A stretch of DNA of 30,364 bases, from positions 1-30,364 of the forward strand of contig JAIVFH010000304.1 of the NCBI GenBank assembly GCA_025765595.1. The letters are read 5' to 3'. The translations under genes and the position numbers were made by a program. Each line of letters opens with the position of its first letter. Position 1 is the stretch's first letter. This document shows positions 28,733-30,364 of the stretch, piece after piece. Below the pieces are notes generated by a model. It ran no database searches. It was not told the DNA's origin and saw only the letters and a list, made by a program, of their open reading frames with translations. The DNA is from Obelidium mucronatum. Taxonomy: Eukaryota; Chytridiomycota; Chytridiomycetes; Chytridiales; Chytriomycetaceae.

Positions 28733-30364
28733 TTCCTCGACAAGCTGGGCGCGAAGCTCGGCGTGAAAGCCCGAAGCAACGACCGCGCCTGGCGCCGCAG
28801 CGCAGTCCGCAGCCCGGCCACGGCCCAACGCCGCCGCTCTCGCCGCGCGTCTCTCTGGCGCCCACAGACGCCCGGCCAAGCACAGCGGGCCTCTCAGTCG
28901 ATTGTCGAGGCGGACATCGCTGCCGGTGAGTATTCTTGCGTCTAATCAAACGCAAATTGGTTGCTTATCGCTTCTCTTTCTTGTGTTCTCTTCTCAGCCA
29001 TCCACACCTACTGGCACTCCACATATTGTTCCTGCCGTTCTGGTCGAAAACTCATACGGAACAGGCGTCGACCGGTACTCGTGAGTGTATTTTTCTTGCC
29101 TTTGGATCGTTCAAGTTGATCATATCACCCCACCCTTATTCTAGTGGAGGACTTTGTTGACAAACGCCAACTGCAAACACTCTCGGAACGTTCCCGTGAT
29201 GTCATGAAGCAACTTATGACCGATTGGAACCCCTCTGAAGCCAAAGCCTCTTGGATCAGTTGAGGATCGCGGAAAGTCTGTCGGAGCTTACAAGGACAAA
29301 ATCGATCTTCTCTGGTCCAAGGCATCAAACATCATGAGCTTACCCGCTGCCTCTACCACTGTGAAGGATACCATGGACACAATGTCAACGGACTTGGCGC
29401 TTTTGCTGACACCCATCCCATCTTGAAGATTGCTTGGTTTCTTGTTTCGGCGGGTTACAAGGTTATAAATTCTTTGGTTTCGTTCGAGTCCCCGGCAGTC
29501 TAACAGAACTCTTTACATTAGATGGCAAAGCTAGAGTTGAGCAGGCTGCTGCATTCGATGAACTGTCCAAGCGGTTCTTGGATTGGTTCAACAAAAATCC
29601 ATCGTCTAATGGCACTCAACCGCGAAAGCCATTCCTCTTGAAACTTCTCAATTGTTGTCCAAGAGTATCGATTCTTTTATATCCTGTCTGATTGATGTCG
29701 CTGACGCATATTTGGATTACTTTAAGGCTGGTAGTATTTTTTTGTATTTGATTGATCCCATAGGCGGCGTTGGTCCTGTATTTATTGATATCACTCTATA
29801 TTCAGGAACCATCTGGGGCATCGAGTCTGTTTTGGCGAACCTCCAAGACACTGGATGACTTGAACGAACGTCTCGATGCGGCAAACGCCGATCTTGGTTG
29901 TGTCAAACAAGATGGAACGTTGGAGGTTTTGGTTGCTGTTGCTGAGCGCGTTCAAGACCTTCACGCTGGTCAGGCTGAACTTCTAGAAGACGTGGCTGAG
30001 ATCAAACAGGACGGAAGAGCTCATACAGCGAAACTGGACGAAGTTGTTGAGCACATTGCTGCAACAAGCCAGGACCGGGACTACCATACTCTACGCGAGG
30101 CTGTGCAGGTTCACTGAGATTCATAGTGTTGGAGAGATCCATGCCCTCTTAAACAAAAAACATCCTGGAACCCGTGATGGGGTCATCAATCATTTGGTAT
30201 CTTTTAGTCACCGATGAACGCGGAAAGAATATTGTTTGGCTTCTTGGAGAGGCAGGAACGGGAAAGTCGGTGATTGCTGGATGTGTTGCCAATGCTTTGG
30301 CAGAGAAAGGTGTTCTTGCTGCATCCTTTCTTTTGTCAACATACCAACACGTTGAGAGATTCTG
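28733..30364 (+). pseudogene. NACHT-family (NLR-like) gene, 3' end outside window, many frame breaks
   Basis: The 5' part reads FLDKLGAKLGVK, a GC-rich Ala/Pro/Arg-rich segment, then PSTPTGTPHIVPAVLVENSYGTGVDRYS and EDFVDKRQLQTLSERSRDVM. Introns are likely at 28926..28997, 29081..29144 and 29731..29805. Helical sequence follows (VGAYKDKIDLLWSKASNIMSLP, HPILKIAWFLVSAGYKV, FDELSKRFLDWF, SKSIDSFISCLIDVADAYLDYF, DDLNERLDAANADLGCV). It reaches HPGTRDGVINHLVSF and a Walker A P-loop, GEAGTGKSVI, at about 30246-30275. This order is that of NACHT-type STAND NTPases with a helical N-terminal part. Extra-base breaks lie near 28770, 29145, 29260, 29850, 30115 and 30215, and missing-base breaks near 29410, 29480 and 29620. 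So many breaks suggest a pseudogene or poor consensus. The true start is unclear. Confidence 0.62.

Noticed and set aside
1..30364. CRISPR arrays, insertion sequences, bacterial operon signals
   Set aside because: No spaced repeats, transposase or Shine-Dalgarno context; splice sites show the DNA is eukaryotic.

Overview
The window is eukaryotic, intron-rich and most likely from a fungus of the chytrid grade. The evidence is short GT-AG introns (mostly 52-90 bp), AATAAA signals, fungal-type proteins (an Stf2-like protein, a transgelin/calponin, an LPMO with a CBM19-like module) and lineage-expanded families with 'DPRVDPS' ankyrin repeats, seven-helix proteins and NACHT proteins. The chytrid placement is inference; no rRNA or other decisive marker is present.

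Layout. 1-2.9 kb: the 3' part of an ankyrin gene, an aprataxin/HNT3 gene on the minus strand, and an F-box-like/ankyrin gene that starts 6 bp from the aprataxin start codon. 3.2-5.2 kb: a two-exon Stf2-like gene and a four-exon SLC35F6 transporter, convergent. 5.5-10.5 kb: a decayed accessory zone with two F-box fragments, a broken PD-(D/E)XK-like gene, a broken F-box/ankyrin gene, a C19A16 tract and another F-box/ankyrin gene. 10.4-11.7 kb: a three-exon multi-helix membrane protein whose stop codon overlaps the ankyrin start. 11.8-12.6 kb: a secreted Q/N/W-rich repeat protein. 12.9-15.7 kb: a tandem pair of intact PTEN-type phosphatases. 15.8-19.1 kb: a large gene joining a PstS-like phosphate-binding domain to a multi-pass membrane region. 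19.3-20.1 kb: a VOC (glyoxalase-fold) gene and its internally deleted tandem copy. 20.2-22.5 kb: an LPMO-CBM19 protein and a seven-helix protein. 22.7-28.1 kb: CHID1, a long-tailed calponin and a seven-exon coiled-coil protein. 28.7 kb to the end: a NACHT-family gene running off the window.

The genes are not one pathway. Stable cellular genes (HNT3, SLC35F6, PTEN pair, CHID1, calponin) alternate with expanded families that look like sensing or regulatory repertoire (F-box/ankyrin, receptor-like membrane proteins, NACHT). A striking pattern crosses the window. About eleven genes read through cleanly once introns are removed. The family genes, the coiled-coil gene and the NACHT gene carry about 29 single-base frame breaks, about 25 of them equivalent to one extra base. 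Whether this is pseudogenization, uncorrected assembly error in multicopy families, or something else cannot be settled from sequence alone. Exon coordinates below come from splice sites plus frame and family consistency and were not tested against transcripts.
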